Origin: Primula veris
Lineage: Eukaryota > Streptophyta > Magnoliopsida > Ericales > Primulaceae
Assembly: GCA_963682055.1 (NCBI GenBank)
Contig: OY821749.1
Location: 20,405,631-20,469,630, forward strand
Length of the DNA stretch: 64,000 nucleotides
Direction of reading: 5' to 3'
Shown: piece by piece, positions 11,027 to 21,600 of the stretch
Numbering within the stretch: the first letter of the stretch is position 1
Layout: every line of letters starts with the position of its first letter
The notes under the pieces: model-generated
Told to the model about the DNA's origin: nothing
Databases searched by the model: none
Seen by the model: the letters and a program-made list of their open reading frames with translations, nothing else
Translations under genes and position numbers: made by a program

Positions 11027-14000
11027 CTATATTATCGCCTGTACAAGGCGATTTTCCCCTTCGTCTTCTATTTCGATATGCAGGTTGATCAGGTCTTCTT
11101 TTTCCAATTCCAGTAGCCCTATTATCCTTTTAGGGAAATCCTTTAAATCATTAGAGAAAATAGGGGTTGCTTGCTCTCGTGCCTGTTTGGCTAGCAAATC
11201 CGCTATGCCATTTGCCTCTCTAAAGATATGTTGTATCTTCACCCTTCCTGTTTCTTTTTTTATTAATTGCTTAATTTTAATAACCTTTGGTCTTATGTTC
11301 CATGGGATTTGCCCTTTGTCATTACATATGCTGGCCATGATTTGAGAATCAGTCTCAATAATTATATTTCTATTGAGCATTAGACCTACTTTAATCCCAG
11401 CATGTATAGCTTTAGCTTCCACCATAATAGGTGGATTGGCTTTTACTTTTTTTACAAAAGCTTGTATAAAATCCCCTGCATGATCTCTGATTACTCCCCC
11501 TATCCCAGCTTTCTTTGTAATCATACAAAAACTCCCATCCACATTGATTTTGATGCTTGGACTGTTTGGTTTATCCCACTTGATAGTTTTAGGAAATTTA
11601 GTTTTGCCTTGTATAGTCACACTGTGTATATTATGGAAATTAATATCTTTTGCATTTTTGGCGCCCCTTTTAATGATCATGTTGTAGCTATCAATAACCT
11701 CTTGTATTATACCTTCGTGCTTCATTGAAATGTTTTCCATTCTACTTTTGCATCTGCTTTTCCAAATGTTCCACAAAATGAGGTTGGGAAAAATCCTATT
11801 GTTTTTAGTGATAATAGCTTTTCCTTTTGCCCTTTCCCATTCAATAAGTCTCCCCCTTATTGTAGTATTTGTTTCCTTAATCCCCATGTGATTTTGAAAA
11901 TACTCCCACACCTTTCTAGACATTTGTCCATTGCTGAATAAATGTTCTAAACTTTCTTCTGTTTTTCTGCAGCATTCACACTGAGAAGCTTGTTGGACTT
12001 GAAATTTTTGAATTTCAGTGTCTAATGGAATGGCTTTGTTGAGTATCCTCCATACCCCCACTGATATTTTCAAAGGTATATCCTTTTCCCACATACTTTT
12101 ATTATACCAATTAATGCTGCTTTTATCCCTTAGAATGTTATAAGCTGATTTTAGTGTGAAATTGCCATACTCAGTTTCTTTCCAAATTAGGACATCCTCC
12201 TCATTTATTGAGATTTTAGGTTCCTTGCCCACTTTAGGTCTATCTTCTATAGGAATTTCTTCCATTTTCCATTTACCTTCCTCATTTAGGTATTGATGTA
12301 TCTTACTATTAGAGATACAGTCAACATTGATAGGTCCATTCTCATTCCAGTTGTCCATGTTGAAATCCACTTCCCCTTTACCAATGATCCATTTCATGCT
12401 TTTTTCAGCTATTCCTGAAAACTTAGTCATTCTTCTCCAAACTGTAGACCCTTTCAATTGCTTAGCTTGAACTGGATGCTTTTTCCTACAGTATTTTCCT
12501 TTCATGTGTTGTGTCCAAATAGTGTTATTCTTCCTAAACTTCCACCACAGTTTGACACTAAAGGCATCTGTTATGCTTTGCATGTTTTTTATACCTAAAC
12601 CTCCTTCTGCTGTTGGTCTACATATTTTGTCCCAGCTCTTCCAGTGGTATTTGTTTTTTCCTTCCCTGTCCCCCCAAAAGAAATTTGCACATATTTGATC
12701 AATTTTCTTAATGATCTTTTTTGGTGGCTGTATAGCTGCAAGAGTGTAAATAGGCATTGATTGCAGCACTGAGTTGATTAAAACCAATTTAGCCCCCATA
12801 GAAAGGTATTTTGCTTTCCATCCTGATAACTTTTGGCTAATTTTATTGATGTTGTCCTGAAAAATATTGGCTTTTTTACGGCCATTGAAAATGGGACATC
12901 CTAGATAAATGAAAGGGGTTCTTTTAAAACTCATATTCATGATATGGGCTATATCATTTTTCCTTTGAGAGTTGATAAGCTTAGAACAGTACATGTTACT
13001 TTTTTCTAAGTTCACTTCCTGACCAGAGATTTTTTCATAATCTTTAATGGCTTTTTGAATGTTTTTGATGGTCCTTTTATCAGCAGCAGAGAAAATAACT
13101 ATGTCATCTGCAAAGGCAAGATGAGTAATAGGTTTACAAGAAATAGGTGTTATGTAAGGCCTAATTTTCTTTTCTAACAATAAGTCATTTAGCTTTCTAG
13201 AGAGAACCTCAGAACAAAGAATAAAAAGAGTAGAAGAAATAGTATCCCCTTGTTTTAGTCCTCTAGTGGATTTGAAAAAACCATGTTGAGTGCCATTAAC
13301 CAACACAGAAAAGTAATTATTAGAAATAAGCCTCCAAATTCTATCTATCATAATTTCTGAGAAGCCCATCTTTCTCAGAGTTTTTATAAGGAAAAACCAG
13401 TCCACTCTATCATAGGCCTTTTTCATATCCAACTTCATAATAATGTTACCCCCCTCATTTTTCTTGTGCAAGTCTGTGGTCAACTCTTGTGTAAGGAGAA
13501 TATTTTCAATAATGTCTCTACCTTTAACGAACCCACTTTGATTCTGAGCCACTAACTTAGTGAGTACTTTAGACATTCTATTAGAAATAATCTTTGATAT
13601 AATTTTATTGCAAAAAGTGCTTAGACTAATAGGTCTAAAATCAGTAAAACTATTGATGGCCTTCTTTTTTGGTAACATTACTATTAAAGTAGAAGTAATA
13701 GCTTTAGGTATAATAGCTCCAGCATAGAATTGGTGAACTGCTTTTTTGATATCTTCACTTAGAATATCCCAACTAGCTTTAAAGAAGCAACCTGTGAAAC
13801 CATCAATACCTGGAGAGCTGTTGCTATCTAAGCCCCAAACTGCTTCTTTTATCTCTTCCATTTCAGGAAAAATATCCATTTCATCTTGCTACTCCTTGTT
13901 GATTAATCCATTTATGTTATTTAATAAAACATCTTGCCCCATATCTTTTTTTGCAGGTGCCAGTAAATCCATATAAAACTCAACAGTAGCCTTGCTTATA

Positions 14001-15163
14001 CTATCCTGTGAGGTAACCTTATTCCCATCCTTATCCTCTATTCCATGTATTTGAGTTTTACTTCTTCTTGCTTTTACAGTGGCATGAAAAAATTTTGTGT
14101 TAGCATCTCCCTCTTGTATCCACTTTAAATTGGCCTTTTGTCTCCAATAGTCTTCCTCCCTTTTTAGGTGAACCTTAAGCTCAGCTTTTACTTTATTCAT
14201 TTTAGTTCTATTGATATCACATGGGTCTTCTTCAAAAAAAAATTCAGCTTTTAGAGTGTCATCCTCTGCATCCTTTGTTTTTTGGAAGATGTTTCCAAAT
14301 TCCTTTTTATGCCATTCTGTTAACCCTTTCCTTACTCTCTTAAGGTTTTCTGCAAAAACATACATAGCATTTCCTTATTCATATTTTCTCCAGTTTGTTC
14401 TAATTATCTCTTTATACTTGACATGTTTGACCCAATAATTTTGAAAAACAAATCTTCTAGGCTTAAAGTCTAATTCTGTAGCTGCTGAAAGAAGTAGGGG
14501 TGAGTGGTCAGATCCCACTTTATTAAGGTGTTCAAGGCTAATTTTTTTGAAAAGATTTTGACATTGATCATTTAAATATATTTTATCTATTCTTTCCCAT
14601 ATTGTTCCATCTCCATATCTACTATTCCACCAGGTAAATCTAGTCCCTATAAAAGGCATTTCTTTTACTCCAATGCTGCTCATACAGTCTACACAGTCAT
14701 TAGCTTCATTTATATTGATAGGTGACCCTCCAATTTTGTCTTCATTTCTTGTAACAGTGTTGAAGTCTCCCCCAATTAGCCAAGGCTCTATTGTGTTAAT
14801 GCTTTCCAGGTAACTCCATAGATCCCTTCTTTCCCTTCTAGTGCATTTAGCATACACTAATGTAATATTAATACTGCTGTCCAATATATTACTCTCAATT
14901 TTTAAAGACATGCACTGGTTCATCTCACTTGTAGTTTTAACTTCCATACTATCACTATAAAAACACCATATTTTATTTTCCTTTTGGCAAATAACTCTAT
15001 CAAAACCCAGTTTAATTCTATATTGCTCAGCTTTACTCATTTCCACCATAGGCTCCATACACGCCAGAAAAACTAATTTGTTCATAACTTTAAGCTTTTT
15101 AATCCTATTTATAACCACTGCCTTTGCAATCCCTCTTATATTCCAGATGATTAGATTTATCAT
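11027..15163 (-). pseudogene. LINE ORF2: endonuclease, reverse transcriptase, RNase H; two nonsense codons
   Basis: One continuous frame of 1,379 codons is interrupted by TAA at 14375-14377 and TAG at 13889-13891; no indel is needed. The N-terminus is an EEP/APE-type endonuclease (IIWNIRGI start, GGDFNTV, then GSDHSP). The middle is a non-LTR reverse transcriptase with SPGIDGFT, KLDMKKAYDRVDW, GLKQGD and the catalytic FADD box near 13104-13115. Next comes a zinc-binding RT segment with CECC. The C-terminus is a plant-type RNase H with D (NVDGSF), E (VEAKAI), D (ETDSQ) and the HIFREANGIAD end. This protein nicks target DNA and copies LINE RNA at the nick. The stops would give three fragments, so the copy is probably not autonomous unless readthrough occurs. 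Confidence 0.93.
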
Positions 15164-16665
15164 TAAGATGCATATTTTTTATTTCTACTTGGCTCTGTTC
15201 TTAGCTTCATCTTTTTTTGCTCAGCTTTTTCTTGCTTTCCTTTTTCTTCTTCTGTTGCTGCATATTTGTGCCCCTCTATATGGATTGATTTTTCCCTACG
15301 ATCCTGTATCCCTTCTAGCATTTCCATATTGATTGCACTTTGTACCAAGTAAGCTTCTGCAACTATGAGCTCATTTCCAAAATTCTCTGGCTCTCCATGC
15401 GTTTCCTTTCCTTCTGCTTCACCTTTATTTATATCCTCCTCATCTTCTTCTTCCTTGCTGTTTTCTTCTTCCTCATTATTTTGGTTAATTTGTGTGGCAT
15501 CCTCTCTTTGATGTAGGTTTTCTGCTTCCTCTTCTTCCATTGGCTTGCTGTTGTCTTCTTCTTCACTGGTATGTTCATTTACTTCTATAATTTCCTTTTG
15601 TTCACTATTTCCATCTTCTTTGTTGGCTGCTTTTTTTGTCCATTCTTTTTTTTCTTCTTTGCCTTTATAGATCACTTGTCTACCATTTTTCTTTTTAAGG
15701 AACTTCTTTCTTCCCATTGTTTCCCATTTCTCTTCTTCTTCATTGTTTTCCTTGCTGTTGTCTTTCTTTTCCTCTCTTTGCTGCTCTTTTTCATTGCCAT
15801 CCATTTGCTTTCCTTTTTTATAGCTTTCTTCCCCTATTTTACATTCTTCATTGCTATGTCCAACCTTTTTGCAATTGCTACAGAAACTTGGTAGGTTTTC
15901 ATATTCTATATTTTGCCAGAAACCTTCTCCATCTTCTTCATTTCCATATCCTATCCAAACCCTTTCTGCTAATTCATTTTTCAGGTCCACCTCTATACAT
16001 ACTCTTGCTAAATTGGGTCTAGTTAAACTAGCAGTGGCATTATCAAGCTTCAATGGTGTCCCAAATGCATTAGCAATAGAAAATATGCTTGATTTATTAT
16101 AAAGATGAATTGGTAACATTTGGAAACTTACCCAAATGGTTGTAATAGATGGCTCATATCCTGGTTTAAAGTCATATGTCCACTTAAAAACTCTCATAGG
16201 GAAGCCTTTTATAATCCATTTTCCCCTCATCCATAGCCTTAAGAAGTCTTCTTCATGATACAATCTTATTAAAACATGCTTATGATCTATGGTACCTAGT
16301 GTAAAAGCAGCTTTTAATCCCAGTGTGTTCAAAAACTTATTAATTTCTTCATACTGTGGTTTGCCATGAGTAAATTTACCCACTATGGTGTATTTAAAAG
16401 GTGCTGCTAGTCTTTTGATTTCATCCATGGTAAATCTAATAGAAATCTCACCTTTGTATTTGCCAATGTCATTAATAGGTACAAATGTTGAGTCTTGATG
16501 AACTAGATGTTGTTTGTTGCTCACCACTTCTGCAAAAGATCTCGATATTTTTTCTTCTTTTTCCATGATTTGAAAGTTTGTAATAATGCTGGCCTTGTTA
16601 TTAGTATTATTGTTATTAGTATTGTGCTCTAGAGACTCCTTGCTGGGATCTTTTAAGCTTTGCAT
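15163..16665 (-). CDS. LINE ORF1: DUF4283 plus CCHC zinc-knuckle RNA-binding protein
   Basis: This frame of 500 residues is intact. Residues of about 60-220 match the DUF4283 domain found in ORF1 of plant L1 elements and LINE-derived genes (IIKGFPMRVFKW, then PNLARVCIEVDL). A zinc knuckle CSNCKKVGHSNEEC follows near residue 265. The C-terminal 200 residues are a Glu/Lys-rich, probably disordered tail. Its expected role is binding LINE RNA to form the ribonucleoprotein. The stop TAA shares its last A with the ORF2 ATG (TAATG), pointing to stop-restart translation of ORF2. I chose the first ATG after the 87 bp leader; no in-frame stop breaks it. Confidence 0.9.
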   Translation of the reverse strand: MQSLKDPSKESLEHNTNNNNTNNKASIITNFQIMEKEEKISRSFAEVVSNKQHLVHQDSTFVPINDIGKYKGEISIRFTMDEIKRLAAPFKYTIVGKFTHGKPQYEEINKFLNTLGLKAAFTLGTIDHKHVLIRLYHEEDFLRLWMRGKWIIKGFPMRVFKWTYDFKPGYEPSITTIWVSFQMLPIHLYNKSSIFSIANAFGTPLKLDNATASLTRPNLARVCIEVDLKNELAERVWIGYGNEEDGEGFWQNIEYENLPSFCSNCKKVGHSNEECKIGEESYKKGKQMDGNEKEQQREEKKDNSKENNEEEEKWETMGRKKFLKKKNGRQVIYKGKEEKKEWTKKAANKEDGNSEQKEIIEVNEHTSEEEDNSKPMEEEEAENLHQREDATQINQNNEEEENSKEEEDEEDINKGEAEGKETHGEPENFGNELIVAEAYLVQSAINMEMLEGIQDRREKSIHIEGHKYAATEEEKGKQEKAEQKKMKLRTEPSRNKKYAS

Positions 16666-16752
16666 TTGAAAATGGTGTGTTTCTCTATTTCGTCATTTTC
16701 TCTCTCTCTAGACTGCCCAACGGCTCTTTTTTTTCTTTTCAAAGTAACCTCA

Positions 16753-16767
16753 AGTAAATTTCGTATT
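16753..16767. repeat. Target-site duplication of the LINE, right copy
   Basis: This 15-mer is identical to 10765-10779 and fixes the LINE 5' end at 16752. Confidence 0.95.
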
Positions 16768-16984
16768 CTCATATGATTTGGCGGAATTGTCAATCACTCA
16801 GAAGAAAACTTATTTGTATATCCGGCTGTTGGTTTCATTATGCATCCGATATTATTTCTCGTTTACATTTTATACATTCAGATTGATAGTTCATAACTTC
16901 ATAATATCTTTTAGTTGTTTGACTAGCTTCCCTTCCTTAAGAGATTTTTATTTTTTCTAAATATTTTTCAATTCAAAAGAGTTG

Positions 16985-17173
16985 CGGTATATACCCGCAC
17001 CGAAAACCGTTAGTTCCATTATAAACATAGGTATGGCCCGTATGGGACGGTACAATGAGTATAAAAAATTATCTAGACCCGATCCGTAAATAACGAGATA
17101 ACTGCTAAAGCAGCTATCCGCATACCCAATTAACCATTGAATCGGGTCAGGTCGGGTAAAATTGACAGCCCTA
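16985..17173. mobile_element. Probable decayed hAT-type MITE
   Basis: The region ends in a GGTCGGGTAAAATTGACAGCCCTA-type terminus (about 17150-17173), a form frequent at plant hAT MITE ends, and starts with GCGGTATATACCCGC. It is rich in CCCG/CGGG motifs unlike its AT-rich surroundings. The left boundary is uncertain. Confidence 0.4.
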
Positions 17174-17879
17174 TCTGGATGCGTCTCCGCCTGTCTGATT
17201 TAGAGAAGAAGGTACAAAGGGAGAAGAGAGAAACCTATGTGTAGCCCCCGTTCAATAATAATAATAAACTGTTACATTCTAAATGGTTACTGGATATGTT
17301 TTAAATACTTCAAACAAGTCCATCTAGTCATTTGAGACTTCAATTAAAGTCCCTATAACTGTTAGTTTTGTTTCTTTTGTGCCTAAACTTTTTTAAGAAT
17401 TCAAGTGAGTCCCGGTTAAATAACGAATAGTTTGACTTTTTAAAATTACAAATAAGACCGTAACTGCTAGTTTTTAATTAATTTAAAGTTACTTTAGTTA
17501 AAAAATTAAATTTATACCCGAATTACTCTGTATATAAAACTCACATCCATTTTCATTCTAAACAAACAACTTTATAGTTCTTGTCATTCGATCCTTTTAC
17601 TCTTTGAAAATGTCTAGTGCCAATTTTGAAGATTCATACCAATACACAAATTTCAATGATTACGAAATTAACCCTGCGAGCCTCTCACTACGGCGTGTTA
17701 TGCCAAAAGCAAAAGAAACTTCACTTGCGCTTTTTTCGTCCTATAACTCAACATAGTCTAGTTTCGGACGTCTGACCCACTCGCACCACAAGCAGCATTG
17801 TTCGCTACAACCCTTCAACTACTTTCACTTAGAATAAGAATCATATTGAACTATTGGGTTGATTACAATTCTAGTAGAT

Positions 17880-18175
17880 CCATGTGTGATACGTGTCCCC
17901 GCGAACTAATATGAATATGGGATGATGTGTCCGCACGATCCTATTTGATCATATGTTTGTCTTATCAAGTGTGATCATGTGTCATCCGATCTCGCATGAT
18001 CATGTGTCCGCCCGATCATGCATGATCATGTGCATGTCCGACCCTGCATGATCATGTGCATGTCCGACCCTGTATGATCATGTGCCCGTCTAATCAATTG
18101 TACGCGCAATTATGTGTGCTCATGTGTGAACCAAAATCCGTCCGATCATATGTGATCATATGGCAGTCCATTCCT
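17880..18175. repeat. Degenerate minisatellite, about 26 bp unit built on TGATCATGTG
   Basis: At least six units with a TGATCATGTG-like core followed by a CCG-containing half occur in a row. The two around 18020-18072 are almost identical (TGATCATGTGCATGTCCGAC). Outer units are more diverged. The core is palindromic (TGATCA). Confidence 0.75.
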
Positions 18176-18557
18176 TTGTCCTCCAAATCATTTATCACCC
18201 TATGACAAAATTTGGTATTTTTTTGGCATTTTTCCAAAGTTTTTTTTTTTTTACAATTGTTGGTAATTTAAAATCCTTTTTCATTTTCATGTTTTCACTT
18301 TTATTTTATTTTATTTTTGAATATAATTTATTTTTGAATTTCTTTAAGTTTTCTTTTTTGGTTGAAATTTTTTCAGGTTCTTTTGATATTCTTAATGTAT
18401 TTCGGTTTTTACTTGAAAGAATTCTAGTGGATTAAGTAAAATTATTCCATCAGAAAGACCAAGTTCGTAATATGTTTGGAAGAATGGACTAAAACCCAAA
18501 TAAAGTTGTTAAATAACACTAATTTGTAATTACCTAATAGTATGAAAATAGTTGAAG

Positions 18558-18568
18558 TTTGCGCCAAA
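18558..18568 (+). promoter_or_regulatory. E2F-like sites upstream of the triplicated-module gene
   Basis: TTTGCGCCAAA contains GCGCCAAA, the complement of the E2F consensus TTTSGCGC, about 130 bp before the proposed ATG at 18696. A second E2F-like core, TTTCCGCC, lies near 18616-18623. Such sites suggest S-phase or dividing-cell expression; this is inference from motif match and position only. Confidence 0.4.
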
Positions 18569-18695
18569 TCTAGCGCGGGGTTTTCAAAAATATTTACCAA
18601 ATTAACTTTTATTAGTTTCCGCCATTTCTTTCTGCTTATCAAAAAAACAAAAAAAAAGTCTCCAATTAAATTAGAAAACTCAATTAAATTCACAA

Positions 18696-21600
18696 ATGCC
18701 TAATTTGTGTAATTATCAGGTTAGCTATGCTGTCACTTTCCCTCTTTTTTCTCACAATTGACTACAGTTTTGTACATGTATGTATTTATGTGCCATTTTT
18801 TTTTAATGTATATTGGTTTTTTTTTTCAATTTTGTTATCTGTAGGTATCGGGTTTTACTGATTCTCTCTCATTTACTTCTGGTATGTACTTTTTATTTAC
18901 CCAGTTTGAGATTTTTTGTTGGTTCAGTAATTTTAAGTTTTGATTATGTAATTATTTGTTCAAAGTAGTTTTTTTATGGGGGTCTTCTCTTTTATTGAGT
19001 AATTGTTTGATTTTCAGTGGTAATTATGTAATTTTGAATAAGTGGTGTTTTTTTATACAACAATGTTGGTTTAGTAATTTGGGTAAAAAAGATGTTAATT
19101 ATACAACACTGTTGGTTTAGTAATTTTATGTTTTGATTGTTTAATTATTAATTCAAGGTAGTTTTTTTTTTTATGGGGGTCTTCTCTCTTATTAACTTAT
19201 TGTTTTATTCTCAATAGTAATTATGTAATTTTCAATGAGTTTTTTTTATAAAAAAAAATGTTGCCTTTTTATTTTCTTCTGGTATGACCTCTTATTTACT
19301 CAATTTAGGGAAAAATGTTCATTATACAATAATGTTGATTCAGCTATATTAAGTTTTATTTTTGATTATGTAATTGGTAGTTCAAAGTAGTTTTCTTTTA
19401 TGGGGGTCTTCTCTTTTATTGAGTGATTGTTTGAATTTCAATGGCAGTTATGTAATTTTGAATAAGTGGTGTTTTTTAATGGGGTTTTTCTCTCTCATTG
19501 TGTGAATACTTTGTTGCAATGTTAGGCTAACAGTTTTGTACAAAAACTGTTGATTTGGTAATTATTAGTTAAATAAGATTTTTTATGGGAGTTTTCTCTC
19601 TCATTGAGTGATTGTTTGGTTGAAGTTTGAGGCTGACAGTTTTTTGCTTATAAGTTGTATAAAATTTGGTTATCAGCCTAAGATTTGAGCTTATTTATAT
19701 ACCTGCCTTGAAAAAACTAGAAGTTTGAGGTGAACAGACCTAGCTTTTTAGTCTAAGCACAGTTTCAAATAAGCTAGAAATTTGTCCCTCTTTCGTCCAT
19801 TTTGAAAAGAATGCCAATTGTATTACATTGATTTAGTACTTTTGAGCGGTAATTATGTAATTATCATGTAATTATCAGTTGAGTTGTGTTATTTTATGGG
19901 AGTTTCATCTCTCATTGAGTGATTCTCTGGTTGCTTTTTAAGGATAATAGTATATAACTATTTCGCTTGTTAGTTGTATTATGTTTGGTTACCAGCCTTA
20001 GTTTTGAGCTTATTTATATACTGGCCTGAAAAAGGCAGAATTTTGAATTGAACAAACCTAGCTTTTAAGTCTAAACACAGTTTCGAACAAGTATTTTTTT
20101 ATCCAGTTTGTCCCTCTCTTTCGTCCAATTTAAAAAAAAAGGCCAATCTTATAACATTGATTCAGTAGTTTTTGATGGCATTTATGCAATTATCCGTAGC
20201 AAATAGTGCTTTTTTAATGGGAGTTGTTGTTTCGTTGATTTCTTGTTTGATTGCAGTTTTAAGCTAAGAGTTTTCTTTTAAAATTTGAACTTATCTGTTC
20301 ATCTTCCCTGAAAAAGCTAGAAGTTTGAGCTGAACAAACCTAGCTTTTAAGTTTTATCACAGTATGATTTAACTCCACCTTTTTGCTTAAAAGATGCAAG
20401 TATGTTACTAAACAAGCTTGGTATTTAAGTGCTTGTCAACTAAATCATTAATTCATATTCAAATTTACGTACATGCAACTTTACTTGATAACAAAAATTA
20501 GGGCTTTTCATGAATAGATCATACTGTCTTGGGTTTTACATGAATAGATCATATTGTCTTATTCAGCTAGTTACTTTTTAGCATAATCTATAAGTACAAA
20601 CCTAGTGTTTTATTTCAAGCCAGGGTTCAGTGCATGAAGATGATAAACATTTGTTGAATCTTAGTACAATATATGCTTTCAAATTGTGAGTTTCTGCAGT
20701 CAAAGGAAGAATCTAACAAATCGACTTGGGTAATATATTTTTTAGAGTATGGGTGAACACAGGATTGTTTTCCGCAGACAAATATATGCGGCCTGCAAAA
20801 ATAGCTGGTTCCAGTTGTATCTTCTTATATTTGTTTTTTCCAGTTTATTAACACTTTTATTTTAATTAAGACTTCTGCAAAAGATAACTCCAGTCGCCAT
20901 TCTAGAAATAGATTTCTGCATTGATTCTATTCTCAAATCAGGATAGAATAGCAACAAACATAACCAAATACAACCATCTCATTGTGCTTTTCCCCTTTCC
21001 GTGCTCTTATTCTTCAGTTATGCCTTTCTTCCAAGTTCCTTTTACGGTCTTGTTGGTCTTGGGGTCAATGCAAAACATATGTTCATTTCTTATATTTGAG
21101 GCTGTAAAATGTTTTTTCATGGGTTTATCAGAGCCTCCTGATATTAGAAACTGGTTTTCAAGCTATGCCTATGAGTCACCACAACTGAACACATATGAAA
21201 ATTGCGGAGATAATTGCCTAAGAGTTGCTGACAGCAAAGAAGAAAGAGTTGATGACAGTGAAAGGGGCAACAAGCAAGAAAAAGGAGAAGAAAAGAAGCT
21301 CGAGGGAACAACAAAAGCCGACAATAAGCGAGTTTGTGATGAGGTTGATTTAAATACAAAATTCACAAACACTCCCAAGGATTGTGATCAAACAAAATTG
21401 ATCAAGGTAGCGTCCCCTCATTACCTAATTTGCCTTCTTGATTTTCGCTTGGTGTGAGATAATCGCAATTTTAAAACTAGTGTGATTCGCCTCTTATATA
21501 TCTATCTTACTTGCGAAAAAGATGATGCAAAAGACTGTAACTGACGGCCAGTCCTTTTTAGCTTTTGCTTACAACAAGCAAGTAGTGTTTGGAAAGCTGG

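Larger units (their letters stand above)
10780..16752 (-). mobile_element. Full-length L1-type LINE retrotransposon, 5,973 bp
   Basis: The element is oriented on the minus strand: a 5' leader of about 87 bp (16666-16752), ORF1 (15163-16665), ORF2 (11027-15163), a 3' UTR of about 240 bp and a poly-A tail seen as T-run 10780-10788. Perfect 15 bp direct repeats flank it, the mark of target-primed reverse transcription. ORF1 and ORF2 meet at TAATG. ORF2 carries two in-frame stops but no frameshift. An intact 5' end, a clean target-site duplication and few disabling changes mark a young insertion. Confidence 0.95.

Noticed and set aside
15571..16102. Several plus-strand Phe/Leu-rich frames
   Set aside because: They are antisense to the Glu/Lys-rich tail of LINE ORF1, which produces Phe/Leu codons on the other strand.
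17610..17757. Short frame starting at an ATG near 17610
   Set aside because: About 48 codons, no splice partner in phase and no resemblance to the downstream gene; the E2F-proximal start at 18696 fits better.
21144..21378. Minus-strand Ser/Leu-rich frames over exon 3 of the module gene
   Set aside because: Antisense shadows of the charged, Lys/Glu-rich coding exon; the matching copy at 23.6 kb confirms the plus-strand reading.
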